A stretch of DNA of 64,000 bases, taken from contig VXBA01006210.1 in the NCBI GenBank assembly GCA_013399895.1, forward strand, positions 1,950,257-2,014,256, written 5' to 3'. Positions 27,378 to 34,299 of this stretch are shown piece by piece. The notes below the pieces were generated by a model, which saw only the letters and a program-made list of their open reading frames with translations, did not search any database and was not told where the DNA came from. A program made the position numbers and the translations under genes. The DNA is from Serilophus lunatus (Eukaryota > Chordata > Aves > Passeriformes > Eurylaimidae). Each line of letters starts with the position of its first letter. Within the stretch, counting starts at the first letter, position 1.

Positions 27378-30300
27378 CATGCACACTGTTATGCATGTTG
27401 CTACAGTGCTCAAAGAATTTACCACCTGCATTTCTGAATGTTCTTTTTCATCTTTTTATTTTCTGAAATACATCTCTTTTAGAAACAAGTGGACCTCAAT
27501 GCTGCTGTTCAAGCTCTGTTTGCATCAAATGCTGCCCTGCAGATGGAGGTAATATATTTCAATATATTTACATTGTCCTACAGGGTATGCAATAATAATT
27601 CTATTTTTGAGGGCAGAACAGGATTTCTTTTCAAAGACTTAGTTTAAAATGAATCATGAATAGCAAGCATTTATTGTATAATGTAATTAAACATGGTAGG
27701 AGTGATAGGATATAATTGAAATGAAATTAAGCCAACCAGCAATGCTCCTAATTTTTTGTCATGATTGGTAGTAATGGAAATTTACTGTCAGGCATATTGG
27801 ACTGTATCTTCTCAGCCACAGACAACAATAGTTCCATTTAGCGTTTGATCCAAAAACCGTAATGACATATATGTGTCCCATTGACTGCAAGAAAATGCAT
27901 CCACATTTTTATCTCAGTATGCCATAATGACAAATTTGCGTGATCTAAACCTGCCTGGAACATCACTGCTTTGAAAATTTTAGTAAAATCTAGTGATTTG
28001 TTAGTTGGGATATATTTTTCTTACCCTGCTTTATATGGCTGCTTTCGTTCATATAAATGCTTTAATTCTGTCTGACTATTCAATGGCCAATTGACTTTTA
28101 CTGCGTGTACTGTTGTTGTGATACTTCCTTGTGGTAACACATTTGCTAATGGCCCTTGGCAGAAATACCAGAATACTGAAGTAACTTTACTAGATCACAG
28201 TACAGAGATATTCAAAACGCTCCACTACCTTAGCAATTTACTGCACAGCATCAAGAACCCTCTTGGCACACGGGATAACCCAGCACGCATCTGCAGGGAT
28301 TTACTTAATTGTGAACATAAAGTGTCAGATGGTAAGTGCCCATTTTCACTAAAGCTTAAACACAAGTAGCTTCCAAATGTTACTTTCTACATTAAAATTC
28401 TGATGTGTTGATTCTTATATTATAGTCTGTTGTAATGTGCAATTTCTGAATTTTAAAGATGGTATTATATAGCTATCTAATATTATATTGCTGTTAGAGA
28501 CAGATTGTCAGTAAGCACAGTATCTAGAAAATTTTAAACTGAAATCAATTTTGTTATTAAAGATTTTCCAAGTATTTATTTCTAATCCTGCAATGAATCT
28601 TGTATGGGTCAGATTCTAGATTCCTAATGAGAAAATTGTGTATAATACACTACCACTGTCAGATACACTGGTGGTTGTTGTATCCATAAGTTCTTGAAAT
28701 CAGTATTTAAAATAAAAATCAGTATTTAAAATAAAAAAAATTAAGCCTGTCTTGTCATTGTAATTATAATTTTAATTGGATGGTTATGATAACTTTGCTC
28801 AGTATCCGTTATTAGTATAATTGTAACAGTAAAAATGTTCCTTTCCTTTTACTTTCTTGTGAAGCTATGGTGATAATACATGTAATACTTGTCAAGAAGC
28901 ATGAATATTTTAGCAAATTTTTTAGCAGCATTATATTTTGTTTTTATTTTCCATCTGAGATTATATACTAACTATGTACTAATTATATACTAATAGGAAA
29001 ATACTGGATTGACCCAAATATTGGATGTCCTTCTGATGCCATTGAAGTTTTCTGCAACTTCACTGCAGGTGGTCAGACATGTTTAACGCCAGTGTCTGTG
29101 ACAAAGGTATACATTGCTTCTAGAGAGACTGTGTTTATGCTTGAACACTAAACTAATGCATGCTTATTTACTTAACTCATGAAAAGATATTAGATTTCAA
29201 AGCTTTTTGTGGAAGGACATAGTATATATTCTGTTAGAAAGGTTACAGATTTTCTGGAGACTGTATATGTTAATGTAATGCTCACTGTGTTCATTGCCTC
29301 ACATTCCATGCTGATAGAATTATTTTGTTTTGCTTTATATGTTCCTATTCAAGCCATAAAACTGAACCTGAAGCTACATTAGTATCTCATCACTGAGGGT
29401 AGTTAAGTGTAGAGAGGCTGAGATTCTTGCAATGGAAAGGATGAAAATTATTACTGCTTTCCAACACTTAGAGTACTTTTAAATGTCATTAGAGAGAGAC
29501 TGGTTTCATTTATATCATTAGTTCACGCTGTTCTTGAACTCTTGGGAAGAGAAATTTTATGTTTGTGGAGTTTTGCATATACACTGCAGTCATTGAAGGG
29601 CGTCAAAAATACTGTAAAGTTCACATATGTATTTGAAAGATCTCTGAAAAGGAAATAAATACTTGCTGAGTAATGAGTACTGTATTTTCTGTATAAAATC
29701 ACAATATGCTTATGAATTTTTGCATTTGTAATGGGATCTTGGTATTGCCAGAACCTGTGGTTGAAGAAGACTAAACAGCAGAGTGATGTGGCTACAGTTA
29801 AAACACTGCTGCTGATAGTATCTTAGTTAAAACACTGCTGCTGATAGTATCTTTGTTTGAATCACAAAGGCAATTGTTTCGGTTTCTTTATTTAAAAATA
29901 GTGTTTTCTGCCCAGTTGTGTTTCAGCAATGTTGTAAGCATTAGCAAATATTTATATTTAAGCTTTAAAAATGTCCTATGAAAGCTTCTGTTTATAGTAA
30001 TCACTGTAATAGAACCTGACATCTCCCCTGAAGAATGCAAATCATGCTCTTTGGTGTTGGTCCCAATGTATATAAAAATGTATACATGCTTCCATGCCTG
30101 AACATCACACTTGTATGTTCATGGCACTTTGTGTTTCTGTGGCCATTCAGCATAGTCCAGTTGCAATTCTAACAATGCTTTTCTCTCGGAATTTAGCTGG
30201 AGTTTGGTGTTGGAAAAGTGCAGATGAACTTCCTTCATTTACTGAGCTCAGAAGCAACACACAGCATCACAGTTCATTGTCTGAACACACCACTGTGGGG

Positions 30301-32011
30301 ATTAAATAAAGCAGGTGGCCAGAAGACACCCATTAGCTTCAAAGGATGGAATGGTCAAATATTTAAAGCAAATACGCTACTTGAACCGAAGGTGCTTATG
30401 GATGAATGCATGGTAAATACTTCCTAGCACTAGCATTATTGAAACAACAATGCAGTTAAAGTGTAGACATTATTACCTTTCTGCAAATAAATAATAGTAA
30501 TGTAGATTCACACCCATAAAAAATTGCTTCTTTACATAGTTATGCATATGCCAGCCTTTTGATACTGAATTTAACATTTATTCAAAGGGAAAAGCAATTG
30601 CAGTGAGAGGATATCTATACTTACTGTTTGCATTGTGTGTCTTGTATTTCAAGACTGTAAAAAGACACTGAAGAGACAACAGCACAGAAACGAGGAGGTC
30701 TACCAGGAAAATTTAGAAACAATTACTCTCAAAATGAAAATTCAGGCTTCAGTAAGAGTTCTGTCAAGGTTATCTAACACAAAACCTCACAGTCAAACAG
30801 GCTGGACGTTATTTTTTTGGCAACTAAATACCTTTAAATTCATTGACCATGAATCAATTATTTGATTATTTCATAAAATAATAATGATTGAAAATTAACT
30901 CCATGGCTGACTAAAATAAATTCACATTCATGATTAGAAAAAATTTTCAAATGTTTAGCACATTACTTATCGAGATGTGAGGCATTTGGTAAAAGTATTG
31001 GGAGAACACTATGAAATATAGCAACCAAGTGTATTATACTTTCAGTATTTTATAGCTCTGCTTTCATTTGCAATAACAAAAGATGTGAGATTGGTTCCAT
31101 ATCAATACAAGGGTGTCAAGTGAGATTTTTAATCTCAACACAGAAAGTGGTTTTATCAAGACACTTCAAAGCTGTTTGCTTCCAGCCTTTTATTAGCAGA
31201 TGCTATTGAGATGCTCTAGCCTGTGTCATGCAGTTAAGGTATGGCTATTGAAGCCTCTTTTCCCACCTTCCAGTCTGTTTGGAACATTTTTATTCCCTAA
31301 GAAAAATTAAGGTATATTGTGGTGGCTATTGAGAAGTCCCATTTTTCTGTGAGATTCTACAAGGTCTGTCACTCTTCCTGTTGGAACCTGTCTCTGTACA
31401 GGTCAGCTGCAGAATCCCACACGTTCCTCTCTCTACAGGGATTTCATTTTTCAATGGTATCTGCTGTACCTGATGGTTTTTAAGAATAGATTGATTGCAA
31501 ACATCAAGGCACTCGCGTCTTTAGGCATTGTTATATGTTATTTTATAACTATTATGAGGTATTATTTTTTACTAGTTTGGGGTTTTTTTAAGCATTACAA
31601 AAAACAATACAAAGATCATGGCAAAAATGCAGCTCTGATTCCCACGATTATTCTTCAATGGCCTACAGAGTCATTCAGTTTTGGCAGGAGTGCCCCTGGT
31701 ATTGCAAGGGAGAAATGGCATTTGTTATATTACACAGTTCCTTTAGGAACTGCCAGAAATGTTTCTGTGCACTACTTCTCTTCCTCTCTATAAGCATAAT
31801 TTTAATTTGTGTTTTGAAGCACATCTCTTATATGAACCTAATATTCTTCTTCTGTGTGTTGCAGATTGAAGATGGCAGCTGGCATAAGACACAGTTCTTC
31901 TTTCACACCCAGGACACTAGACAGCTTCCAGTGGTTCAAGTTAATGCACTGCCTCACCTCAAACCAGGACAGCAGCACTTCATAGAAAGTGGTTCAGTGT
32001 GCTTCCTTTAA
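310..32011 (+). CDS. COL24A1: Collagen alpha-1(XXIV), 3' half of gene (28 exons, interrupted by introns)
   Basis: The product is a fibrillar procollagen chain secreted to the extracellular matrix. Twenty-three exons (w1-w23) encode 487 residues of Gly-X-Y helix; five more (w24-w28) encode the telopeptide and C-propeptide. Exon sizes of 54 and 108 bp, each starting with a Gly codon in phase 0, are the hallmark of fibrillar collagen genes. The C-propeptide has the COLF1 signatures ICRDL, YWIDPN, DAIEVFCN and a terminal VCFL, with eight cysteines. The type is assigned as XXIV, not I/II/III/V/XI, from three points: a helix imperfection in w10, a C-propeptide shortened between exons w26 and w27 to about 235 residues, and ZNHIT6 lying directly downstream as in human. 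Type XXVII (COL27A1) is the closest alternative. The N-propeptide and the first part of the helix lie upstream of the window. All 28 exons join without frameshift or stop, so the gene looks functional. Confidence 0.9.
1321..1374 (+). CDS. COL24A1: COL24A1 exon w2, helix, 54 bp
   Basis: Acceptor ccacgcag, donor gtaaat. Encodes GPPGTEGEAGLQGEPGAK, six triplets, phase 0 at both ends. Confidence 0.94.
1594..1647 (+). CDS. COL24A1: COL24A1 exon w3, helix, 54 bp
   Basis: Acceptor atattccag, donor gtaagc. Encodes GDIGPAGKSGEPGDQGLR, six triplets. The upstream intron is only 219 bp. Confidence 0.94.
1776..1945 (+). repeat. CR1-type LINE 3' end, diverged
   Basis: The block resembles the CR1 3' region: a 'ggaagtgttcaagagtcatctggatgtggc' type stretch, then 'gatgatcttgaagatc' and 'tttcaacctt', ending in the decayed octamer-like tail 'gactctgtgtgatgttgtg'. 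This is the sense orientation of the avian CR1 3' untranslated end. It is truncated at its 5' side, as most CR1 copies are, and heavily mutated. It lies in the intron after w3. Confidence 0.7.
1978..2036 (+). repeat. Second CR1 3' tail fragment
   Basis: 'ggactccatgatcttgg' followed by 'tttccaaccttaatgattctttgattt' repeats the CR1 end motif in the same orientation, 33 bp after the first copy. It is either a second insertion or a partial duplication of the tail. Confidence 0.6.
3046..3099 (+). CDS. COL24A1: COL24A1 exon w4, helix, 54 bp
   Basis: Acceptor tctataag, donor gtacat. Encodes GEPGPPGEDGVQGKDGPK. The acceptor is AAG rather than the usual CAG, behind a good pyrimidine tract. Confidence 0.92.
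3639..3746 (+). CDS. COL24A1: COL24A1 exon w5, helix, 108 bp
   Basis: Acceptor tgttttag behind a long T run, donor gtaagt. Twelve intact triplets beginning GDPGDQGLVGEDGEKGEMG and ending GEPGITGIP. The 108-bp length is a doubled 54-bp unit. An antisense open frame over this exon is only a shadow of the Gly/Pro-rich coding. Confidence 0.94.
3747..6128 (+). other. COL24A1 intron w5, 2.4 kb
   Basis: No exon, RNA gene or clear mobile element recognised. I looked for further Gly-X-Y blocks after AG sites and found none. Confidence 0.55.
6129..6182 (+). CDS. COL24A1: COL24A1 exon w6, helix, 54 bp
   Basis: Acceptor tatatag, donor gtagta. Encodes GPEGTPGNPGQRGRLGKK, six triplets, basic at its end. 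Confidence 0.93.
6645..6752 (+). CDS. COL24A1: COL24A1 exon w7, helix, 108 bp
   Basis: Acceptor ccaacag. Twelve triplets starting GEKGQLGPLGELG and ending GARGTRGPM. The donor is gttggt, a weak match to consensus (T instead of A/G at +3), but moving the border would break the 108-bp rule. Confidence 0.92.
7405..7458 (+). CDS. COL24A1: COL24A1 exon w8, helix, 54 bp
   Basis: Acceptor ttaacag, donor gtaagg. Encodes GQPGGIGPEGESGIPGYG. Confidence 0.93.
8226..8279 (+). CDS. COL24A1: COL24A1 exon w9, helix, 54 bp
   Basis: Acceptor gtctttag, donor gtatga. Encodes GHQGPPGSPGPPGPKGEK, a proline-rich and therefore thermally stable stretch just before the imperfect exon w10. Confidence 0.94.
8280..9569 (+). 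other. COL24A1 intron w9, 1.3 kb
   Basis: AT-rich, with several short T and A runs near 9240-9350. No gene or mobile element recognised. Confidence 0.5.
9570..9626 (+). CDS. COL24A1: COL24A1 exon w10, 57 bp, with helix imperfection
   Basis: Acceptor tggtttag, donor gtaggt. It encodes 19 residues, GYPGED-NTVL-GPPGPIGEP. Six residues separate the Gly of GED from the next Gly, so one extra residue interrupts the Gly-X-Y register. The length of 57 rather than 54 bp fits a one-codon insertion. Short helix interruptions are known for collagens XXIV and XXVII and absent from the major fibrillar types, so this exon helps the assignment. Confidence 0.92.
10860..10913 (+). CDS. COL24A1: COL24A1 exon w11, helix, 54 bp
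   Basis: Acceptor cttctctag, donor gtaata. Encodes GPSGERGDRGEPGGEGYK. The highly charged GERGDRGEP resembles heparin- or integrin-interacting collagen stretches; that function is inference only. Confidence 0.93.
11090..11455 (+). repeat. CR1-type LINE, 3' end, best preserved copy
   Basis: Sense orientation. Recognisable CR1 segments run in order: 'tataaatacctgatggga', 'gtccagtggcaggacaagag', 'ttactgtgaagatgactgag', 'gactgcctagggaggtt', 'tggtcctggacaacc', and a tail 'gttctgtgattctgtaat' built on the ATTCTGTG octamer. An internal T run (about 11246-11261) is present. Open frames on both strands here belong to this element, not to host genes. It is 5' truncated and non-coding. Confidence 0.85.
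11934..11987 (+). CDS. COL24A1: COL24A1 exon w12, helix, 54 bp
   Basis: Acceptor ccttcccag, donor gtaagt. Encodes GHIGLPGLRGPIGQQGPP. Confidence 0.94.
12097..12150 (+). CDS. COL24A1: COL24A1 exon w13, helix, 54 bp
   Basis: Acceptor tttcaaag, donor gtaagt. Encodes GEPGELGEQGPKGERGSG. The intron before it is only 109 bp. Confidence 0.93.
12151..13398 (+). other. COL24A1 intron w13, 1.25 kb
   Basis: No exon or element recognised. The 87-codon frame at 13043-13306 has no collagen pattern and no recognisable motif. Confidence 0.5.
13399..13452 (+). CDS. COL24A1: COL24A1 exon w14, helix, 54 bp
   Basis: Acceptor aacttttag, donor gtaagt. Encodes GPTGKKGATGQAGKPGIP. Confidence 0.94.
13453..15101 (+). 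other. COL24A1 intron w14, 1.65 kb
   Basis: No coding exon found. The stretch 13780-13900 is less AT-rich than its surroundings and open in two frames, but shows no family motif. Confidence 0.5.
15102..15209 (+). CDS. COL24A1: COL24A1 exon w15, helix, 108 bp
   Basis: Acceptor gtttcaag, donor gtaagt. Twelve intact triplets from GKPGPAGQKGTVGYPGPEG to GLLGKPGPK. Confidence 0.94.
15210..16604 (+). other. COL24A1 intron w15, 1.4 kb
   Basis: AT-rich. The 108-codon open frame at 15977-16303 is hydrophobic because of T-rich codons and is not a recognisable protein. Confidence 0.5.
16605..16712 (+). CDS. COL24A1: COL24A1 exon w16, helix, 108 bp
   Basis: Acceptor ttgttaag, donor gtaata. Twelve triplets from GNKGNSGLPGLAGYPGARG to GPMGAPGLK. 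Confidence 0.94.
16713..18167 (+). other. COL24A1 intron w16, 1.45 kb
   Basis: AT-rich, no further Gly-X-Y block, RNA gene or mobile element recognised. The minus-strand frame at 17419-17742 is a chance frame. Confidence 0.5.
18168..18275 (+). CDS. COL24A1: COL24A1 exon w17, helix, 108 bp, basic cluster
   Basis: Acceptor tttacag, donor gtatgt. Twelve triplets. It contains GHPGKRGKRGLPG, a cluster of four basic residues over five positions at 18198-18212, followed by an acidic GDQGQEGDTG segment. Such basic clusters can bind heparan sulfate in other collagens; that role is inferred here. Confidence 0.94.
18361..18414 (+). CDS. COL24A1: COL24A1 exon w18, helix, 54 bp
   Basis: Acceptor ctattacag, donor gtatgt. 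Encodes GEDGDQGLMGFQGFPGPK. The intron before it is 85 bp, one of the two shortest in the window. Confidence 0.94.
18704..18766 (+). CDS. COL24A1: COL24A1 exon w19, helix, 63 bp
   Basis: Acceptor tattttcag, donor gtaagt. Seven intact triplets from GPAGDIGLVGILG to GPTGQV. The 63-bp size departs from the 54/108 rule but keeps register. Confidence 0.92.
18767..19906 (+). other. COL24A1 intron w19, 1.1 kb
   Basis: AT-rich, no exon, RNA gene or mobile element recognised. The short open frames at 19080-19292 and 19335-19517 carry no family motif. Confidence 0.5.
19907..19960 (+). CDS. COL24A1: COL24A1 exon w20, helix, 54 bp
   Basis: Acceptor gtttgcag, donor gtaagc. Encodes GYIGPVGQEGITGPTGRP. 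Confidence 0.94.
19961..21526 (+). other. COL24A1 intron w20, 1.57 kb
   Basis: Holds a perfect 10-bp inverted repeat at 20364-20389 (separate entry). Frames at 20022-20402 and 20966-21328 (minus) are over 100 codons but carry no recognisable domain. Confidence 0.5.
20364..20389. repeat. Perfect inverted repeat, 10-bp arms, 6-nt loop
   Basis: CCAGAGTGTC at 20364-20373 is the exact reverse complement of GACACTCTGG at 20380-20389. It is intronic; no box or family that would make it a known RNA gene was recognised. Confidence 0.7.
21527..21562 (+). CDS. COL24A1: COL24A1 exon w21, helix, 36 bp
   Basis: Acceptor ttcttacag, donor gtaaga. Encodes GPRGEKGTRGEM, four triplets. Short exons near the helix end are typical of fibrillar collagens. 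Confidence 0.92.
23279..23520 (-). repeat. CR1-type LINE remnant, antisense
   Basis: Read on the + strand the block shows the reversed CR1 3' region: 'atcataggataatccaggtt', then 'cttccaaggatggagattg' and 'gggaatgcattccagtgtgtgac'. These correspond to the typical avian antisense CR1 order of 'aatcaccaaggttgg', 'ccagggatggtgactcc' and 'cagcctgttccagtg'. It is old and 5' truncated. Confidence 0.7.
26340..26420 (-). repeat. Possible short CR1/LTR remnant
   Basis: 'attggattggaagggcccatgttcaaccc' is similar to the antisense CR1 end ('ggttggaagggacc...'), but the match is short and the tail is missing. Confidence 0.25.
26841..26876 (+). CDS. COL24A1: COL24A1 exon w22, helix, 36 bp
   Basis: Acceptor ttccttccag, donor gtgagt. 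Encodes GPQGLQGQPGPP. It is followed by a 92-bp intron. Confidence 0.93.
26969..26995 (+). CDS. COL24A1: COL24A1 exon w23, end of helix, 27 bp
   Basis: Acceptor attttccag, donor gtaaat. Encodes GPPGPPGPR, the Gly-Pro-Pro cap that ends the triple helix. It is the smallest confidently placed exon. Confidence 0.9.
27334..27377. repeat. Compound microsatellite (CT)n(AT)n
   Basis: About 12 CT units run directly into about 10 AT units. It lies about 105 bp upstream of the w24 acceptor in the w23 intron. Confidence 0.95.
27483..27548 (+). CDS. COL24A1: COL24A1 exon w24, C-telopeptide/start of C-propeptide, 66 bp
   Basis: Acceptor catctcttttag, donor gtaata. It encodes 22 residues, KQVDLNAAVQALFASNAAL then QME. 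There is no Gly-X-Y. The heptad-like spacing of hydrophobic residues (V, L, V, L, L) fits the short coiled-coil that starts chain association in procollagens. Confidence 0.88.
28163..28331 (+). CDS. COL24A1: COL24A1 exon w25, C-propeptide, 169 bp
   Basis: Acceptor cttggcag, donor gtaagt, ends in phase 1. It encodes LHYLSNLLHSIKNPLGTRDN, then ARICRDLLNC with propeptide cysteines 1 and 2. The 'IKNPLGTRDNPARICRDL' stretch matches the fibrillar 'SPeGsrknPARTCRDL' signature. Confidence 0.93.
28699..28737. repeat. Two-copy tandem repeat, 19-bp period
   Basis: 'atcagtatttaaaataaaa' occurs twice in direct succession in the w25 intron and runs into an A run. Confidence 0.8.
28997..29106 (+). CDS. COL24A1: COL24A1 exon w26, C-propeptide, 110 bp
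   Basis: Acceptor actaatag, donor gtatac; enters in phase 1 and leaves in phase 0. It encodes GKYWIDPNIGCPSDAIEVFC, then NFTAGGQTC. DPN-GC--DAI is the calcium-binding loop of fibrillar C-propeptides with its Asp/Asn ligands kept. Cysteines 3, 4 and 5 are present. NFT (29056-29064) is a potential N-glycosylation site. Confidence 0.95.
29107..30196 (+). other. COL24A1 intron w26, 1.1 kb
   Basis: No gene recognised. It contains a perfect 29-bp tandem duplication (separate entry). Confidence 0.5.
29796..29853. repeat. Perfect 2 x 29-bp tandem duplication
   Basis: The unit beginning agttaaaacactgctgctg and ending atagtatctt occupies 29796-29824 and is repeated without change at 29825-29853. The identity of the copies suggests a recent event. 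Confidence 0.95.
30197..30412 (+). CDS. COL24A1: COL24A1 exon w27, C-propeptide, 216 bp
   Basis: Acceptor ggaatttag, donor gtaaat. It encodes 72 residues, starting LEFGVGKVQMNFLHLLSSEA, then VHC (cysteine 6), KGWNGQIFKANTLLEPKV and DEC (cysteine 7). 'FLHLLSSEATHSITVHC' matches the fibrillar 'FLRLMSTEASQNITYHC'; the NIT glycosylation site is replaced by SIT. Compared with type I the WF/FEYG segment before this exon is missing, which shortens the propeptide. Confidence 0.94.
30413..31864 (+). other. COL24A1 intron w27, 1.45 kb
   Basis: AT-rich, no gene recognised. The frames near 30635 and 31473 have no family features. Confidence 0.5.
31865..32011 (+). CDS. COL24A1: COL24A1 last coding exon w28, C-propeptide end and stop
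   Basis: Acceptor gtgttgcag. It encodes 48 residues, beginning IEDGSWHKTQFFFHTQDTRQ, then LPVVQV, and ending in SVCFL with TAA at 32009-32011. Cysteine 8 and the terminal CFL are the universal end of fibrillar procollagens, so the reading frame is complete and of normal length. Confidence 0.96.
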   Translation: MEDGSWHKTQFFFHTQDTRQLPVVQVNALPHLKPGQQHFIESGSVCFL

Positions 32012-32215
32012 GGTTTCTATCCTGAGGTTTTTTTCCATCAACGTGGAGTTGCTGCATAGATTGAATGCAAAAGTAATGCTCTGTTACAGGCAAAATTACT
32101 AGGAAACTGGAGAATCATTTTAAATATTGTTGTTTAAACAACCTCAGGAAGAAAAAGACTTCCTCCTAAGGAGAAATGGCATTGAAAAATAAAAGACTGT
32201 AACAAATTTTTTAAA
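32012..32215 (+). promoter_or_regulatory. COL24A1: COL24A1 3' UTR with polyadenylation signal
   Basis: AATAAA at 32188-32193 is the first canonical signal after the stop, about 180 bp downstream, giving a short 3' UTR. Another AATAAA near 33277 could serve a longer form. The cleavage site itself cannot be read from sequence. Confidence 0.6.
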
Positions 32216-33760
32216 GTATTTAAGGATAAATTTTTTTGGTGCTTTCTTACATAATTTCTGGGAATGGAGTATCCAAACGTGGATTTTTTCAGGACCTCAA
32301 GTGTTCCTCGCAATCTCTTTAACAGCACTGCAAAAAAACCATCCTGAGGAAAGCCGGAGACATACGATACTAAGGAGCAATACCTGCTAATGCTCCTAAA
32401 TGTGCAATAGCTTATGTATGAAAAGTGAATCATGCCACAGTACAGTACAATACGTCTTCTTTTCTTAAACATTGTTTTATTCTAGTCCTTTGTTGGACAC
32501 ATACATCTAAACAGATGGCACACTACCTCTTTTGTGTTTCCTGTCCGTGCTGCCTTGGTGCTCTCCATAACACAAGGTGCTTGTGGCCTTTGCAGAGATT
32601 ATCTGAGTCCTTGTTTATCTTTCAGACTGTATGTGCTGGTTACATCAGAATATGCTTCTGTTATAAAGGTACTTATTTTAAATCATTGGTCACATACTTC
32701 ACTACAATGAAAGCATTATTTATGTGGATTTCTTGTTTAAAATATTTTTGTGTACTATTTTGAAAGTGGTATATAAGACAGCATATTGTATATGATGCAT
32801 ATAGTCAGAACAGTTTGCTTTACAGCCATTGTAAAAACTGTTGTAGAAAAGCTACCTAAAGTAGTTTTGAGTTTTAGGTTCTGAATTTCAGTTAACATTG
32901 CTAATGCCAAAGCCATCTTAAGACAATATATTCTATATATATTTTGTAACTTGAGAAAAAAAAACTACTACAGCATATCTTCTGAATAGCTGCTGTTAAA
33001 CTTATGAACAGCATTTCATCCTCTCAGAAATTCCTTTTTTTTTTTTTTGCAAAGTTACTAGATAATTTTGTATCTTTTAAATTAAGCCTAAAATGTTCAA
33101 CCAACTTTTCGAGTAAAAAAGAATCATTTTATCATTAGGAAAAGCACTCTTTATATTGATGAGCCTCTATCTATTATCAAACCAACGTGGCAAGGTGATA
33201 ACAGACTGTACAGGGGAGCAGGGGAATGTTAAACGTCTTGCTTGACCCAGAGGAAACCACACTTACCAAAGTATTAATAAAACAAGCTTCCAAGACACCT
33301 GTTTGCCTTTTCCTATTCTGTTTCGTACCGTGTAGGTCATTCTTAGTAATGATGAAAATGCTCTGGAAGGGTACTTTGGTTAGGTGGCAGTGTTTATCTT
33401 CCCAAGGGGAAATGCATGTGCTCCGTGCCGTGGACTACTGCCAGAGGGACAGTGTTTGCTTGGACAAGGTAACATATCTGTACATTTCATATCAAAGCAT
33501 CGGTTTTGATCCCTTTGATAAAATCTGGTAAAACTAAAGGTTTTCAAAGTTCTTCATCTCAGAAATTATCTATTTTAAAAACAAGGACATTATCACATGA
33601 CATCTGCTCTTAGTTTGGCTTTGGAGCTGATGTGATGAATGGATTTTTCTTTTTTTTTGGTAAGAATATCATCTTTTAGAAAATGCTCTGCTTCACGTAA
33701 ATTTTTATTCCTCTCATTGCCCCATTTTTGGAGGGCCTTCATCATTACCTCTTTGAAAAA
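32216..33760. other. Intergenic spacer between COL24A1 and ZNHIT6, 1.5 kb
   Basis: AT-rich, with A and T runs, no gene recognised. Overlapping frames of 112 codons on opposite strands (32134-32472 minus, 32425-32763 plus) look like chance. It must contain COL24A1 termination or late 3' UTR and the distal promoter of ZNHIT6. Confidence 0.55.
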
Positions 33761-33956
33761 CAAGGCACTTTAAAGCCGCCTTAGGAGGCTGCTCGGCCCT
33801 AAGCGTGCGCGTTTTCTGCAGTGGGGGAAAAATCGCGCACCCCACGCGGACCGGCAGCGATGGTACCGGGGCTGGGGGGCGGCGTGCGGGGCAGTGCCTG
33901 TCCCGGGGCCCCTCCCGTGTGTGCCGGGGCCCCTCCTGCTCCCAGCGGTCGCTCCC

Positions 33957-34072
33957 TGTCCCTCGGCAGTCCCTCCCGGTCCCTCGGCGGCCCCTCCCGG
34001 TCCCTCGGCGGCCCCTCCCGGTCCCTCGGCGGCCCCTCCCGGTCCCTCGGCGGTCCCTCCCGGTCCCTCGGC
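33957..34072. repeat. GC-rich 21-bp minisatellite, cut by gap
   Basis: About 5.5 copies of a 21-bp unit with core GGTCCCTCGGCGG and CCCCTCCC, almost identical, ending at the first N. On the minus strand the unit gives closely spaced G runs (GGG-ACC-GGG-A-GGGG...GGG) that fit a G-quadruplex motif. The period is seven codons, so it keeps any reading frame that crosses it. Confidence 0.93.
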
Positions 34073-34250
34073 NNNNNNNNNNNNNNNNNNNNNNNNNNNN
34101 NNNNNNNNNNNNNNNNNNNNNNNNNNNNNNNNNNNNNNNNNNNNNNNNNNNNNNNNNNNNNNNNNNNNNNNNNNNNNNNNNNNNNNNNNNNNNNNNNNNN
34201 NNNNNNNNNNNNNNNNNNNNNNNNNNNNNNNNNNNNNNNNNNNNNNNNNN
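34073..34250. other. Assembly gap, 178 N
   Basis: Unknown bases inside the CpG island, starting inside the minisatellite. The true length may differ. Confidence 1.
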
Positions 34251-34285
34251 CCCGTGTCCCGGCGGGAGCGGCGGGCGGTGGGAAG

Positions 34286-34299
34286 ATGTCCCTGCACAG
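34286..34299 (+). CDS. ZNHIT6: ZNHIT6 exon 1, coding part (start uncertain)
   Basis: ATG TCC CTG CAC AG followed by donor gtaggg, phase 2. Joined to exon 2 it reads M-S-L-H-R-CETC, close to the mammalian ...MSRCETC junction. The ATG has A at -3, a good Kozak context. The frame stays open upstream to the gap and beyond it to an ATG at 33821, so the true start may be earlier. Confidence 0.65.

Noticed and set aside
32134..32763. Overlapping 112-codon frames on opposite strands after COL24A1
   Set aside because: They fall in the 3' UTR and intergenic spacer, show no family features, and are composition driven.
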